The notes beneath the pieces were generated by a model. The model saw nothing but the letters and a program-made list of their open reading frames with translations, had not been told where the DNA came from and ran no database searches. The position numbers and the translations under genes are program-made. A stretch of DNA of 64,000 nucleotides, from assembly GCF_019654975.1 (NCBI RefSeq), contig NZ_BPEW01000005.1, positions 62,001-126,000 of the forward strand, given 5' to 3'. Positions 1-9,700 of this stretch are shown piece by piece. Source of the DNA: Shewanella sp. c952. GTDB lineage: Bacteria > Pseudomonadota > Gammaproteobacteria > Enterobacterales > Shewanellaceae. The stretch's first letter is position 1. Each line of letters begins with the position of its first letter.

Positions 1-12
1 AGCTAATACCGC
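1..12 (-). pseudogene. tRNA-Gly-like remnant, cut by window edge
   Basis: These 12 bases plus the 48 that follow repeat the sequence at 205-264 almost exactly. Read on the minus strand they are the first 12 bases of the decayed tRNA-like copy at 160-216 (acceptor start GCGG instead of GCGA). The array therefore continues to the left of the window. Only the 5' end is visible, so whether it is a broken or a whole gene cannot be decided here. Confidence 0.4.
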
Positions 13-60
13 TTAAAACTTTTTTACTTACCGAATTTGATCATTCCATAAGTTTGTATT

Positions 61-136
61 TGGAGCGACATATCAGGTTCGAACTGATGACCTATACCTT
101 GGCAAGGTATCGCTCTACCAACTGAGCTAATGTCGC
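61..136 (-). tRNA. tRNA-Gly (anticodon GCC)
   Basis: A 76-nt cloverleaf on the minus strand with an encoded 3' CCA. The acceptor pairs GCGACAT with ATGTCGC, the anticodon loop reads CTTGCCAAG, and the T-arm contains GTTCGAAC. It is one of three identical copies. The same glycine tRNA cluster sits beside orn in E. coli (glyV-glyX-glyY), so this is a conserved neighbourhood. The copies are probably read as one precursor from right to left. Confidence 0.95.
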
Positions 137-159
137 TTAACACTTTTTATAGCTGTTTA

Positions 160-216
160 GCTTTATACATTGACTAAAGGTATCGTTCTTTCCTTTAGCA
201 ACTGAGCTAATACCGC
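160..216 (-). pseudogene. Decayed tRNA-Gly copy
   Basis: On the minus strand this begins GCGGTATTAGCTCAGTTG, matching the acceptor and D-arm start of the neighbouring tRNA-Gly genes. It then departs from the tRNA: there is no anticodon arm, T-arm or CCA. In their place is a small hairpin (CTAAAGG pairing with CCTTTAG) and unrelated bases. It sits in the register where another tRNA copy would be expected, with the usual 48-nt spacer on its right. It looks like the remains of a copy lost by recombination; the left boundary is approximate. Confidence 0.6.
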
Positions 217-264
217 TTAAAACTTTTTTACTTACCGAATTTGGTCATTCCATAAGTTTGTATT

Positions 265-340
265 TGGAGCGACATATCAGGTTCGAACTGATGACCTATA
301 CCTTGGCAAGGTATCGCTCTACCAACTGAGCTAATGTCGC
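265..340 (-). tRNA. tRNA-Gly (anticodon GCC)
   Basis: The second intact 76-nt copy, identical to the one at 61-136, with encoded CCA and GCC anticodon. The spacer to the third copy is 47 nt and closely resembles the spacer to its left, so the array grew by duplication of a tRNA-plus-spacer unit. Confidence 0.95.
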
Positions 341-387
341 TTAAAACTTTTTACTTACCGAATTTGGTCATTCCATAAGTTTGTAAT

Positions 388-463
388 TGGAGCGACATAT
401 CAGGTTCGAACTGATGACCTATACCTTGGCAAGGTATCGCTCTACCAACTGAGCTAATGTCGC
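388..463 (-). tRNA. tRNA-Gly (anticodon GCC)
   Basis: The third intact 76-nt copy, with CCA encoded and anticodon GCC. It lies first in the array when read leftwards, 115 nt downstream of the orn stop codon, so it could be transcribed either from orn or from a promoter in the short A/T-rich gap at 464-578. Confidence 0.95.
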
Positions 464-578
464 ATTTCAACTTTTTGACTTAATCACTAAGTTTACCGCT
501 TAGCGAAAAGTTGAGGCCGCATTATATGAGAATTTCACTGCTCTGCAACCCCTTCTTGCAAATAAACTGACTGAATGG

Positions 579-1124
579 TCAAATTTTAAATACTTTTGCG
601 CGATAAAACTGCAATTCAGCAATAGATTCTTGAATATCGAGCAACGCTTGATGGGTATTTTGTTTAGTAAAGCCTTTCATTGCTGAAGGCTCCCAGCGAC
701 GTACAAGTTCTTTAACTGTACTGACATCAATATTTCGGTAGTGGAAAAAGTCTTCAAGTGCCGGCATATAGCGATTTAAAAAACGACGATCTTGGCCAAT
801 ACTGTTACCACACATAGGCGAAGCACCAGCGGGTACATATTGCGACAAAAACTCAATTGTCTGTGCAATAGCGTCTTCTTCGCTAAATTGGCTGGCTTTT
901 ACTCGCTCTACCAGTCCAGATTCACCATGGTGTTTTTGGTTCCAATCATCCATTAATGCAAGTTGTTCATCAGTTTGATGAATCGCAATAACAGGACCTT
1001 GTGCGATAATATTTAACTCTTTATCGGTTACTATAGTCGCAATTTCAATAATCCTATCAACAGCAGGCTCTAGCCCTGTCATCTCAAGATCGACCCAAAT
1101 AAGGTTGTTTTCATCTATAGCCAT
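579..1124 (-). CDS. orn: Oligoribonuclease
   Basis: Degrades 2-5 nt RNA fragments to mononucleotides at the last step of mRNA turnover; in the cytoplasm of Gammaproteobacteria it also clears pGpG. At 181 residues it has the family length. The DEDDh catalytic set is visible: D12 and E14 in WVDLEMTGL, an Asp in [11 protein letters not shown] (around 112), and H158 and D163 in HQALLD. It is transcribed away from rsgA, with a 124-bp divergent gap, and the tRNA-Gly array lies downstream, the same neighbourhood as in E. coli. Identification is secure. Confidence 0.97.
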   Translation of the reverse strand: MAIDENNLIWVDLEMTGLEPAVDRIIEIATIVTDKELNIIAQGPVIAIHQTDEQLALMDDWNQKHHGESGLVERVKASQFSEEDAIAQTIEFLSQYVPAGASPMCGNSIGQDRRFLNRYMPALEDFFHYRNIDVSTVKELVRRWEPSAMKGFTKQNTHQALLDIQESIAELQFYRAKVFKI

Positions 1125-1248
1125 AAAGCGACCTGTAATCCCTGTTAGCCTAAATTCAGGCTTTTTTGTTTAAGACGGTGTATCATACTGCTTTTTTAAG
1201 CGACAAAAAATCACCTTTATCATTGAAGGCAAATTACGTGAGTAATAC

Positions 1249-2316
1249 GTGAGCAAAAAGAAACCATTAAGCCAAGGTCAGTTACGCAGAATGCGCAACA
1301 ACCAAAAAAAGAAATTGCAAAGCAGCGAAGCTAGCGACAATACGCCTGAACTACAGGACAACTCGTTAGGGCCAGAGCAGCTAGGTACCATTATTTCTCG
1401 TTTTGGGCAGCATGCAGATGTTGAGACCGAAACAGGCCACCTTGCGCGTTGTAATATACGCCGAAACATTAAAAGCTTAGTTACCGGTGACAAAGTCATT
1501 GTTCGCTTAGCCTTGACGAGTGAGTCTGGTGCTAGCCGAATTGAAGGCATTGTAGAAGCCGTCCATCCAAGGCACTCGCTTCTATCTAGGCCTGATCTGT
1601 ATGACGGTGTAAAAATCATTGCCGCTAATATCGATCAGATCCTCATTGTCACTTCCGTTAAGCCTGCCTTTACTACGCAGATTATCGACCGTTATTTGGT
1701 TGCTTCTGAAGATACTGGTATTGCGCCAGTTATCGTACTCAACAAAGTTGACTTGATAACACCTGAGGAGCTACCGGAGATTGAAGCTGCACTACAGCGT
1801 TATCGTGATATTGGCTATGAGGTCTATAAAGTCAGTAGTAAAACTGGCGAAGGCGTCGAGCAAATCAACCAATTAATGGATGGTAAGGTCAGTGTATTTG
1901 TCGGTCAATCTGGTGTGGGTAAATCATCTATGATTAACGCCATGATGCCAGATGCAGAGCTGCTGACTGGCGATATATCGGAAAACTCAGGTCTTGGTCA
2001 ACACACAACCACCACAGCTAAACTACTGCACATTTCAACTGGCGGTGATTTAATCGACTCTCCAGGTGTTCGTGAGTTTGCACTTTGGCATTTGCCTGCA
2101 GAAAGAGTTGGTCAGTGCTTTATTGAGTTCAGAGATTATTTAGGCACCTGTAAGTTTAGAGACTGCAAGCACTTAAATGATCCTGGCTGCTCAATAGCAG
2201 AAGCATTAGAGGCTGGAGAAATCAGCCAAGATAGATACCATAATTACCACAAAATCATTGCCAGTCTGGACGAGCAAAGACACGCTCGTCACTTTAGAGC
2301 CGGTCCAGACGAATAG
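1249..2316 (+). CDS. rsgA: Ribosome small-subunit maturation GTPase RsgA
   Basis: A circularly permuted GTPase that checks late 30S assembly. Domains in order: a basic N-terminal tail, an OB fold (about 45-115), then the GTPase with motifs in permuted order (NKVDLI at 165, P-loop GQSGVGKSS at 219, DSPG at 270), and a C-terminal zinc finger with [14 protein letters not shown] near 301-314. The start is GTG at 1249; the earlier GTG at 1239 runs into TGA within four codons. psd follows after 25 bp in the same direction, as in E. coli, suggesting a joint transcript. Confidence 0.97.
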   Translation: MSKKKPLSQGQLRRMRNNQKKKLQSSEASDNTPELQDNSLGPEQLGTIISRFGQHADVETETGHLARCNIRRNIKSLVTGDKVIVRLALTSESGASRIEGIVEAVHPRHSLLSRPDLYDGVKIIAANIDQILIVTSVKPAFTTQIIDRYLVASEDTGIAPVIVLNKVDLITPEELPEIEAALQRYRDIGYEVYKVSSKTGEGVEQINQLMDGKVSVFVGQSGVGKSSMINAMMPDAELLTGDISENSGLGQHTTTTAKLLHISTGGDLIDSPGVREFALWHLPAERVGQCFIEFRDYLGTCKFRDCKHLNDPGCSIAEALEAGEISQDRYHNYHKIIASLDEQRHARHFRAGPDE

Positions 2317-2341
2317 AACTAGAATAGAAAGGAATTTGAAA

Positions 2342-3205
2342 TTGGATAAAGTTAAAATTGCGCTGCAGTATATGATGCCAAAGCACCTTGTTTCACGTCT
2401 AGTTGGCAGACTAGCCGCAGCAGAAATGGGCTCAGTCACCACGGCAGCAATTAAATGGTTTATCAAGCAATACAAGATTGATATGAATGAAGCGGCACAG
2501 CCTGCACCAGAGGCTTACCCGACTTTTAATCAGTTTTTCACTCGAGCTTTAAAACCTGGCATTCGTCCGCTTTGTGAAGATAAAGATTACATCATTCACC
2601 CTGTAGATGGCGCAGTCAGTCAGTTAGGGCCTATTGAAGATGGTCGTATCTTTCAAGCTAAAGGCCATGATTACTCATCTTTGGCACTACTGGGTAACCA
2701 AGCAGCAGACGCCAAACGTTTTGAAGAGGGTGACTTCGCGACCATCTATTTAGCCCCTAAAGATTACCACCGCATTCATATGCCAATCAAAGGTACTTTG
2801 TCGAAGATGACTTATGTGCCAGGTGAACTATTTTCAGTTAATCCGTTAACTGCGCAAAATGTACCAGGCTTATTTGCTCGTAACGAACGTGTAGTGGCGA
2901 TTTTCGAAACCGAAATTGGCCCGATGGCAATGGTGCTTGTGGGAGCCACAATTGTTGCAAGTATCGAGACAATTTGGGCTGGTACCGTCACCCCACCAAC
3001 CGGTAAAGATGTGTTTACTTGGGACTATCCAACCGAAGGTCCTGATGCATTAACTCTTGAAAAAGGCGCTGAGATGGGTCGCTTCAAGCTAGGCAGTACA
3101 GTGGTAATGTTGTTTGCTAAAGATGCGCTCGATGAGTTTGCTGACGGTGTAGAACCGCGCAGCGTCACTCGTATGGGTCAGGCTTTTGCAAAAATAGAAG
3201 ACTAA
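2342..3205 (+). CDS. psd: Phosphatidylserine decarboxylase proenzyme
   Basis: Converts phosphatidylserine to phosphatidylethanolamine at the inner membrane. The proenzyme cleaves itself at the LGST motif; the Ser, residue 252 from this start, becomes the pyruvoyl group of the small alpha chain. I place the start at TTG 2342 (288 residues, family length), with AGGA about eight bases upstream. The open frame runs further upstream to 2258, but that part overlaps the end of rsgA in another frame and is unlike Psd proteins. It is followed after only 7 bp by a transporter gene. Confidence 0.95.
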   Translation: MDKVKIALQYMMPKHLVSRLVGRLAAAEMGSVTTAAIKWFIKQYKIDMNEAAQPAPEAYPTFNQFFTRALKPGIRPLCEDKDYIIHPVDGAVSQLGPIEDGRIFQAKGHDYSSLALLGNQAADAKRFEEGDFATIYLAPKDYHRIHMPIKGTLSKMTYVPGELFSVNPLTAQNVPGLFARNERVVAIFETEIGPMAMVLVGATIVASIETIWAGTVTPPTGKDVFTWDYPTEGPDALTLEKGAEMGRFKLGSTVVMLFAKDALDEFADGVEPRSVTRMGQAFAKIED

Positions 3206-3212
3206 ATTCACA

Positions 3213-4097
3213 TTGAATCCCAATGATAAAAAAACAGGACTGGTTGAACTGCATTTAGCAGTGCTGCTTTTCGGTGGCACCGCTCTGTTTTCTAAGCTCA
3301 TCCCCTTAAGCGCCCTGGATATCACCGTTTTACGCTGTGTTGTTGCGGCCGCGGTTCTCGCACTGATCGTCAAACTCAGTAAACAAAAAATAGCACTTGA
3401 AGCTGCAAAAGATTATCTGATAGCCATTGGGCTAGGTGTGATTGTGAGTTTACATTGGGTGACCTATTTTGCCTCTATGCAACTATCCTCAGTTGCCATT
3501 GGCATGATTGCGTTTTTTACCTACCCAGTAATGACCGTATTAGTTGAGCCTTTAGTGACTAAATCAAAACTACAACTCGCCGATGTTATAAGCGGCGTTT
3601 TAGTTTTGATAGGGGTTAGCCTGCTTATTCCTGAAGCGAGCCTTGGTAATGACGTTACTCTTGGGATAGTCATAGGCGTTGTTTCTGCAGCACTTTTCAC
3701 TACCAGAAACTTATTACACAAGCGCTATTTTTCTCAATATAGCGGCCAGCAAGCAATGCTTTACCAAACTGCTGTAGCAGTGGTTTTTCTTGCACCTTGG
3801 TTGTCGGTCGAAGTCAGTACCATTGAATCTAATGTTTGGTGGTTAATCATACTTCTTGGCACTATATTCACTGCGGCTCCACACGCTCTATTCACTTCTG
3901 CTCTGCGCTTACTCAGTGCAAAAACAGTTGGCCTTGTCTCTTGTTTACAGCCCTTCTATGGCGCTGTTTTGGCTTTACTGCTTTTAGGTGAAGATCTCGA
4001 TATTAAGACTATTATCGGCGGGACTCTCGTCGTTGCTACTGCATTATTTGAAACCCAACAGAGTCACAAGTCACAACGGGTTAAAAAGACTGCATAG
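3213..4097 (+). CDS. EamA/DMT-family transporter
   Basis: A 294-residue, very hydrophobic protein with about ten predicted membrane segments, in the two-times-five arrangement of the drug/metabolite transporter (EamA) superfamily. Segments such as LFGGTALFSKLIPL and IGMIAFFTYPVM match that family. The substrate cannot be told from sequence. The start is TTG at 3213; the nearby ATG at 3223 is out of frame and followed at once by a stop. It lies 7 bp after psd and 70 bp before mscM, so it interrupts the pair that is adjacent in E. coli. Confidence 0.85.
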   Translation: MNPNDKKTGLVELHLAVLLFGGTALFSKLIPLSALDITVLRCVVAAAVLALIVKLSKQKIALEAAKDYLIAIGLGVIVSLHWVTYFASMQLSSVAIGMIAFFTYPVMTVLVEPLVTKSKLQLADVISGVLVLIGVSLLIPEASLGNDVTLGIVIGVVSAALFTTRNLLHKRYFSQYSGQQAMLYQTAVAVVFLAPWLSVEVSTIESNVWWLIILLGTIFTAAPHALFTSALRLLSAKTVGLVSCLQPFYGAVLALLLLGEDLDIKTIIGGTLVVATALFETQQSHKSQRVKKTA

Positions 4098-4167
4098 TTC
4101 GATTTCTTTATTCTGATAACTTGGCTACTATAAGTTAGTCTTTTTCGATTTATGCAAGCTGCTAATC

Positions 4168-7100
4168 ATGCATCGTTTTTTATTGGTTTTCCTGTGTCTA
4201 TTTTGCTCCATTGCCAATGCAAACCAACCCACTTCTCTTGAAAAAAAGTTGGGGCTAAACCCTACAACTAGTGAAACGAAGACTCCGCAACAGCAGTTGC
4301 TTTTACTACAGTCAAAAATTCAAGAGCTAGCACTTACCGAAAGAAATGCTAAAACGCTGCTAAGTAATTTTGAATTACATAAAGCAAATCTATTGCAGCA
4401 AATAGCAGAAGCAAAGGGAGCGATCACGCTCTCAACAGAGCAAGATATTAGCCAGCAAGGTTCAATGGCCTACCTGCGACTTTCTGAATCCAAGGAAGTT
4501 GAAATCAGTTTGAGCAATAAAATTAATGAGCTGAATAGCACATTAAATAATTTGCCAAAAACCTTAAATAGCGCACGCGCAACGCTAAAAAAACATAAAA
4601 AAATTAAAATATCTAATGAGCAGAGTCTAGCGAATGAATTACTACTCGCTCAAAGAGAGCTATACCAGCAGCATGTTGTCACTCTTGAGGCAAGCTTAGC
4701 CAGCAGTCAGAAAGAGATTGATCTCAACCAGCTGCAGTTACAACTCGTTCGCGAGCAGTTGTTACAACAAGAGCAGTTTATTGAGCGCATCAACCAACAG
4801 CTAGATTTACAACGCCACATGCGTACCGAAGCTGCAATAGCCCAGAGTTTAGTTCCCGATTCTACCGCTACCGATCCTATTGCTCAGGCTCTTAATGAAT
4901 CTAATCAACAATATGGCGAAACATTAAAAGCGCTTAACCTCAAAATAAGCCAAGCGCTGACCCAGCAAGAGCAAGCTGAGGCGCAGTACCAAGATCAAGC
5001 TAAGCAGCTCACTAATATCCAACAGCAGATAAGTTGGCTCAAGCTCAACTCCGCATTCGGTGAACGTTTTCTGCAGATGCTGCAGACATTGCCCAAACCA
5101 CCAAGCCAAGATAGGGTGCAATCAGAGATTGCCGACGCACGATTAGCCCGCTATCAAATAGAACAATCACAAACCGTCAATGAACAGCAGCTTGGTGGTT
5201 CACCAAAACCAACGCAGTTGCATGCTAAACTGCTTGTTTCACAAGAGTTATTACTGCAACAACTGCTGCAAAGCTATGACCAATATTTAAGTGAGTTGGC
5301 TGATTTAAGAGTAAGTAACGAGCAACTTAACCAGCAATACATTACTTTAAGAGATACCCTAAATGAGCATTTATTTTGGGTGCCGAATGCAAATCGGATT
5401 GGTGGCTTATGGTTAACTGATCTGCATCAAAGCGTGCAATGGATGATACAACAAGCCCCCTGGAATCAGCTGCAAAACTCATTCAGTGAACAGGGTAGCT
5501 TATGGTCTTGGTGGCTAATTTTGCTTGTCATTAGCCTAGTGGCACAAGATATTCTCACGCCAAGGTTTAAAGCCGCAATGCGCCGTGAACTGCCATTTGT
5601 AGGTAACGTTACTCAAGATAAGTTTATTTATACTTGGCATGTACTACTTAACTCTGCGAGCTATAGCCTGCTCAAACCGCTGCCTATTATCCTCGCTGGT
5701 ACAATTTTCTATCTATCTAGCATCAATTTTGTTTCCGCCATAGGTATGGGCATTTTAGCGGTGGGCATTTTCTATCAGCTATATCGCTTGGTGTTTTTAC
5801 TCGCTTTAGATAAGGGGTTGTTAATCAATCACTTCAAAGCGCAGCGAAGCATTGTACGCGCCGGACAAGCGAAGTTTAAGCAACTTACCTTTATGGTAAC
5901 CCCATTTTTAGGCATCACAGCATTTGCCGAAATCATTGATACCTCGCTAGTTAGAAATAGCTTAGGTCGCGGTGCATTTATCATTTTCTGTTTAATGTTA
6001 TTTTGGTTCTATAAGGATATTTTAGAAATATCCAACCGAGAGAATAAACACCATCATGGCGATAAAAACAGAAAGCTTATCCAAAAACTACTGTGGGCAA
6101 TGCTAATAATAACGCCAATAGCTTGCGCTGTATTGGCCTTCTTAGGTTACTACTACACAGCCGTACAAATGTTCCTGCAGTTGCAGCTATCATTGATTTT
6201 TGGCCTAGGATTTTTATTGCTCTATCAGTTAATAAAGCGCTGGATGTTAATAGAGAGGCGTCGTATTGCCTTTGAACGCGCTAAAACAAAGCGCGCTGAA
6301 GTACTCGCACAACGTGAAAAAGGGGAAGTTAATTCACCAGAACAACTTGATACCTATGAAGAGCCAGAGGTCGATTTAGAGACGATTTCAGGGCAATCTT
6401 TAGGTTTGGTTCGTTCGCTCTTACTATTAGCCTTTTTAGCCAGTATTGTAGGCCTCTGGACCCAAACACATACAGCATTGTTCTCTTTGCTCGATGGGGT
6501 AACCTTATGGTCTAGTAACACCACCATCAACGGTATTGAGCAGCAATTACCGATTACCTTAAAATCACTGTTACTCTCGCTTATCATTGTCGGGTTTTCG
6601 ATGATGATTGCCACCAACTTACCAGGCTTGATTGAGTTAACGATTCTTCAACGATTAGATCTCAGCCAAGGCACTGGTTTTGCACTGACCACCGTTTGTC
6701 GCTATTTGGTGATTTTCTTTGGTGTATTAAGCGGGTTTTCTACATTAGGGATGGAGTGGTCAAAGCTGCAATGGTTAGTCGCGGCTCTGTCAGTAGGTTT
6801 AGGTTTTGGCCTGCAAGAAATTTTTGCTAACTTCATCTCAGGCCTCATCATCTTATTCGAAAAACCGGTTCGAATTGGTGATACGGTTACGATTAGAGAT
6901 CTCACTGGCACCGTCAGTAAAATCCAGATCCGTGCCACCACCATTATCGACTGGGATCGAAAAGAGATCATTGTGCCCAATAAGGCCTTTATTACTGAGC
7001 AGCTAATTAACTGGTCGCTTTCAGATCCGATAACCCGAGTTATCGTGTATGTGTCTGTAGCGCGAGACTCCGATCCCGCACGCGTAGAGGCCGCTCTTTA

Positions 7101-7362
7101 TCAAGCCGTGCAAGAGTGTGATGATGCACTACTTACTCCAGAACCCGAAGTATGGTTCGCAGGATTTGGTCAGCATACCCAAGACTTTGAAGTCAGAGCT
7201 TACGCAAAAGATATGGGTACACGTTGGCCGCTGAGACATAAGCTACATAAGCAGATCAGTAAGAAATTACGCGATAACAATTTGGAGCTTGCCTACCCTC
7301 AGTTAGAGGTTCATTTGTCTCCTGGACAGGCCAAAGATGTGCAAAACTTAATACGGACTTAA
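4168..7362 (+). CDS. mscM: Large mechanosensitive channel, MscM/MscK type
   Basis: A 1064-residue inner-membrane channel that opens under membrane tension and protects against osmotic downshock. In order: a signal peptide (about 1-18), a long glutamine-rich coiled-coil periplasmic domain (20-430), about eleven membrane segments (445-880), and a C-terminal MscS-like pore and beta domain (880-1050) with FGLQEIFANFISG and EKPVRIGDTV. The length and large periplasmic domain fit E. coli MscM (YjeP) or MscK; position after rsgA-psd favours MscM. Start ATG 4168. Confidence 0.88.
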   Translation: MHRFLLVFLCLFCSIANANQPTSLEKKLGLNPTTSETKTPQQQLLLLQSKIQELALTERNAKTLLSNFELHKANLLQQIAEAKGAITLSTEQDISQQGSMAYLRLSESKEVEISLSNKINELNSTLNNLPKTLNSARATLKKHKKIKISNEQSLANELLLAQRELYQQHVVTLEASLASSQKEIDLNQLQLQLVREQLLQQEQFIERINQQLDLQRHMRTEAAIAQSLVPDSTATDPIAQALNESNQQYGETLKALNLKISQALTQQEQAEAQYQDQAKQLTNIQQQISWLKLNSAFGERFLQMLQTLPKPPSQDRVQSEIADARLARYQIEQSQTVNEQQLGGSPKPTQLHAKLLVSQELLLQQLLQSYDQYLSELADLRVSNEQLNQQYITLRDTLNEHLFWVPNANRIGGLWLTDLHQSVQWMIQQAPWNQLQNSFSEQGSLWSWWLILLVISLVAQDILTPRFKAAMRRELPFVGNVTQDKFIYTWHVLLNSASYSLLKPLPIILAGTIFYLSSINFVSAIGMGILAVGIFYQLYRLVFLLALDKGLLINHFKAQRSIVRAGQAKFKQLTFMVTPFLGITAFAEIIDTSLVRNSLGRGAFIIFCLMLFWFYKDILEISNRENKHHHGDKNRKLIQKLLWAMLIITPIACAVLAFLGYYYTAVQMFLQLQLSLIFGLGFLLLYQLIKRWMLIERRRIAFERAKTKRAEVLAQREKGEVNSPEQLDTYEEPEVDLETISGQSLGLVRSLLLLAFLASIVGLWTQTHTALFSLLDGVTLWSSNTTINGIEQQLPITLKSLLLSLIIVGFSMMIATNLPGLIELTILQRLDLSQGTGFALTTVCRYLVIFFGVLSGFSTLGMEWSKLQWLVAALSVGLGFGLQEIFANFISGLIILFEKPVRIGDTVTIRDLTGTVSKIQIRATTIIDWDRKEIIVPNKAFITEQLINWSLSDPITRVIVYVSVARDSDPARVEAALYQAVQECDDALLTPEPEVWFAGFGQHTQDFEVRAYAKDMGTRWPLRHKLHKQISKKLRDNNLELAYPQLEVHLSPGQAKDVQNLIRT

Positions 7363-7388
7363 TCCCCTATGATTAGAGAAACTCAGCA

Positions 7389-8099
7389 ATGAAGGTATTT
7401 GCTCATCGCGGCGCCAGCGGCAGTGCCCCTGAAAATACCTTAAAGGCTTTTGAGAAAGCTATTGAGTTAGGTGCTACAGCTGTTGAACTGGATATTCATT
7501 TAGTCGAAGGAGAGCTCTATGTTTTCCACGATCGTAGGCTCGAAGCCACGAGTTCTGGTTGCGGACTTATTGATACTGTCAGCGCAGACTATTTGCATAG
7601 TATTACTGTATCCGGTGAAGCAATTCCTACACTTATGGATGTATTAGCGCTGCTCAAACCTCACAATATAGAAGTTAATATCGAGCTTAAAGGGCTATCA
7701 GTTCTGCCTGCTTTTATAGCGCTATATGCAAAATTTATCGATGAACAGATATATAATCCAGATCTGCTGTTGATCTCCTCTTTTAACCACCGCCAGCTTT
7801 ATGCTTTCAAGCAACAATATCCACAAGCAAGAGTCGCCCCTCTGATTGAAGGTGTGCCTTTTGACCTGGCAAAGATTGTTACAGAGTTAAATGCTTACTC
7901 GATTCATTTGGGCCTCAGCTTTGTCACCCAAGAGATGATTGAAGACGCTCATAGACGTGGTGCAAAAGTGTACGTCTATACGGTGGATTTTATTGATGAT
8001 ATCGAGATGTTAGCGAAGCGAGGGGTCGACGGCATCTTCAGTAATTATCCCGATAAAGCACTTGCTACAATGACACAAATTAATGCAGCAAGCGACTGA
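7389..8099 (+). CDS. Cytoplasmic glycerophosphodiester phosphodiesterase
   Basis: A 236-residue GDPD-family TIM barrel that splits glycerophosphodiesters to glycerol-3-phosphate and an alcohol. Seen: HRGASGSAPENTLKAF at the N terminus (catalytic His and Glu), ELDIHL and VFHD (metal and catalytic residues), and the closing GVDGIFSNYPD typical of the family. There is no signal peptide, so it resembles cytoplasmic UgpQ rather than periplasmic GlpQ. It starts 26 bp after mscM and may share its transcript. Recycling of phospholipid head groups beside psd is functionally sensible but inferred. Confidence 0.9.
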   Translation: MKVFAHRGASGSAPENTLKAFEKAIELGATAVELDIHLVEGELYVFHDRRLEATSSGCGLIDTVSADYLHSITVSGEAIPTLMDVLALLKPHNIEVNIELKGLSVLPAFIALYAKFIDEQIYNPDLLLISSFNHRQLYAFKQQYPQARVAPLIEGVPFDLAKIVTELNAYSIHLGLSFVTQEMIEDAHRRGAKVYVYTVDFIDDIEMLAKRGVDGIFSNYPDKALATMTQINAASD

Positions 8100-8190
8100 G
8101 TATTGAGGGTATGTTATCGGTAGTCGTTACCATTCTTTACATATCGATTCCCCAAACTGCAGTATTATAATCTACACTGAAATTAACGGC

Positions 8191-8523
8191 TTAAACTTGT
8201 TTATTACGTTGGGCCCAGCTACCAATAGCAAAGAAAATGGCTAACACCAGTAGAAACAACCAGTGTGATGGAACACGCGCCATATATTGCGCTAGTAGCG
8301 GACTTAATTTCACTATAATTAAGCCATAACCAAATGCGTTGACGACAACAAAAATCAGCGTTCGAATAATGAAAGAACGCCCGGCAAGATAACGTCGTAA
8401 AAAGCGGTTAATATCGCTGCCAAATACAACCAGTGCACAAGCAACGATTGCCGTTGAAGCTTCTGTTAGCCAGGGGTAAATAAACGAACCTAAGTAGCTC
8501 AGAAATTCAATCAACTTGGACAT
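8191..8523 (-). CDS. Small inner-membrane protein, DUF3392-like
   Basis: A 110-residue protein with three hydrophobic stretches (about 8-35, 50-75 and 85-105) separated by basic loops such as INRFLRRYLAGR. I associate it with the DUF3392 family of Vibrio and Shewanella, from memory and with moderate certainty; no function is known. It stands alone between two rightward genes and is read leftward, with 48 bp to the start of the divergent dehydrogenase gene. Confidence 0.7.
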   Translation of the reverse strand: MSKLIEFLSYLGSFIYPWLTEASTAIVACALVVFGSDINRFLRRYLAGRSFIIRTLIFVVVNAFGYGLIIVKLSPLLAQYMARVPSHWLFLLVLAIFFAIGSWAQRNKQV

Positions 8524-8571
8524 AAACGTACTCTAATTTAATGACATATAGCTAGGATAAAGGGAGTCAGC

Positions 8572-9498
8572 ATGGGACACAAGTTACTATTGCTCACCAG
8601 AGAAAATGAAAAATATCGTCAGCTTCTGACTTCTTGCCATCTACCAAATGTGCATATTTTGGATGATAATCCGCAAAACATATTTAACGCTGACATTTGG
8701 CTTGCAGAACCAAGTCTTGCAGCCCCAATACTGCCCCATGCTACAAATTTAAAATGGATGCAGTCGACTTTTGCGGGCGTCGACGCATTAGTTAAACCTA
8801 GACAGCGACGAGACTATGAACTTACAAATGTACGAGGGATCTTTGGTCCATTAATGAGCGAATACCTGTTTGGCTATTTACTCGCTTACCAACGTGAACA
8901 CGGCCGCTATAAAACTCAACAAGCGCAGAAAATATGGCTACCAGGCAGCTATAAGACTTTACAAGGGCAGAACCTACTGCTTTTAGGTACCGGCTCTATT
9001 GCAAAGCATATAGCCCAAACCGCCAAACACTTTGGCATGCATGTGATTGGTATTAATCGCGGTGCAAAACCCACTAAAGGTTTTGATGAAGTCGACACCT
9101 TGGCCAACTTGACTCGTCATCTACCGAGAGCCGATGCGGTTGCGAGTATCTTACCGAGTACCCCAGAGACACGTGGTGCTCTGAACCAACATACATTATC
9201 TCTGCTAAAAAAAGAGGTGGTGTTGTTTAACTTAGGCCGAGGCGACGTACTTGATCTTGATTCACTCTATATCCAGCTGATTCAGAATCAGCAACAGCAA
9301 GCAATACTCGATGTATTTAATCAAGAGCCATTACCAGAAGATCATCCTATTTGGTCGTTAGATAATGTTGTCATCACCCCACATATTGCGGCTCCAAGTT
9401 TTCCTGAGCAAGTGGTAGAGATCTTCTCTGAAAACTACCATAAGTGGATAAAAGGCGAGGAGCTAGCCCATCGGGTTCATTTTGAACGCGGTTACTAG
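8572..9498 (+). CDS. D-2-hydroxyacid dehydrogenase (NAD(P)-dependent)
   Basis: A 308-residue member of the D-isomer 2-hydroxyacid dehydrogenase family. The Rossmann glycine motif is LGTGSIAKHIAQ (about 138-149). The catalytic Arg is in NLGRGDVLD, and Glu and His are in QEPLPEDHPIW and ITPHIAAPSF. The size and spacing resemble GhrA-type glyoxylate/hydroxypyruvate reductases, but the substrate is not readable from sequence. A good AGGGAG-type ribosome site (aaagggagtcagc) precedes the ATG. Confidence 0.85.
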   Translation: MGHKLLLLTRENEKYRQLLTSCHLPNVHILDDNPQNIFNADIWLAEPSLAAPILPHATNLKWMQSTFAGVDALVKPRQRRDYELTNVRGIFGPLMSEYLFGYLLAYQREHGRYKTQQAQKIWLPGSYKTLQGQNLLLLGTGSIAKHIAQTAKHFGMHVIGINRGAKPTKGFDEVDTLANLTRHLPRADAVASILPSTPETRGALNQHTLSLLKKEVVLFNLGRGDVLDLDSLYIQLIQNQQQQAILDVFNQEPLPEDHPIWSLDNVVITPHIAAPSFPEQVVEIFSENYHKWIKGEELAHRVHFERGY

Positions 9499-9646
9499 GC
9501 TGACTTTAAACAATCAAGAAATAGCTTTTACCACGCAAAACATGACCAAGTGCCCACACAGGTGCTTGGTTGTGATCATCCGCAATGTTTTTAATAACTA
9601 CCAAACTATCGAATGATTGATAACTATTCTCATCAGTTATTAGCAT

Positions 9647-9661
9647 TGAGAATCGTTTTCA
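9647..9661. promoter_or_regulatory. Fur-like box upstream of bfd
   Basis: TGAGAATCGTTTTCA matches the 7-1-7 Fur consensus (TGATAAT-n-ATTATCA) at 12 of 14 paired positions and lies 40 bp before the bfd start. Bfd is iron-starvation induced in other Gammaproteobacteria, so a Fur box here makes sense. Binding is inferred, not shown. Confidence 0.65.
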
Positions 9662-9700
9662 TTTATACTTCGTGCATATTCGATAGTTGGATCATTATTT

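Noticed and set aside
160..216. A fourth working tRNA
   Set aside because: It lacks an anticodon arm, a T-arm and CCA; only the 5' third is tRNA-like.
2258..2341. Upstream extension of psd
   Set aside because: The extra residues are a shifted reading of the rsgA end. TTG 2342 has a ribosome site and gives the family length.
9545..9570. Hairpin ACCAAG...CTTGGT after the hydroxyacid dehydrogenase
   Set aside because: The stem is short with internal mismatches and no T-run follows, so I do not call it a terminator.
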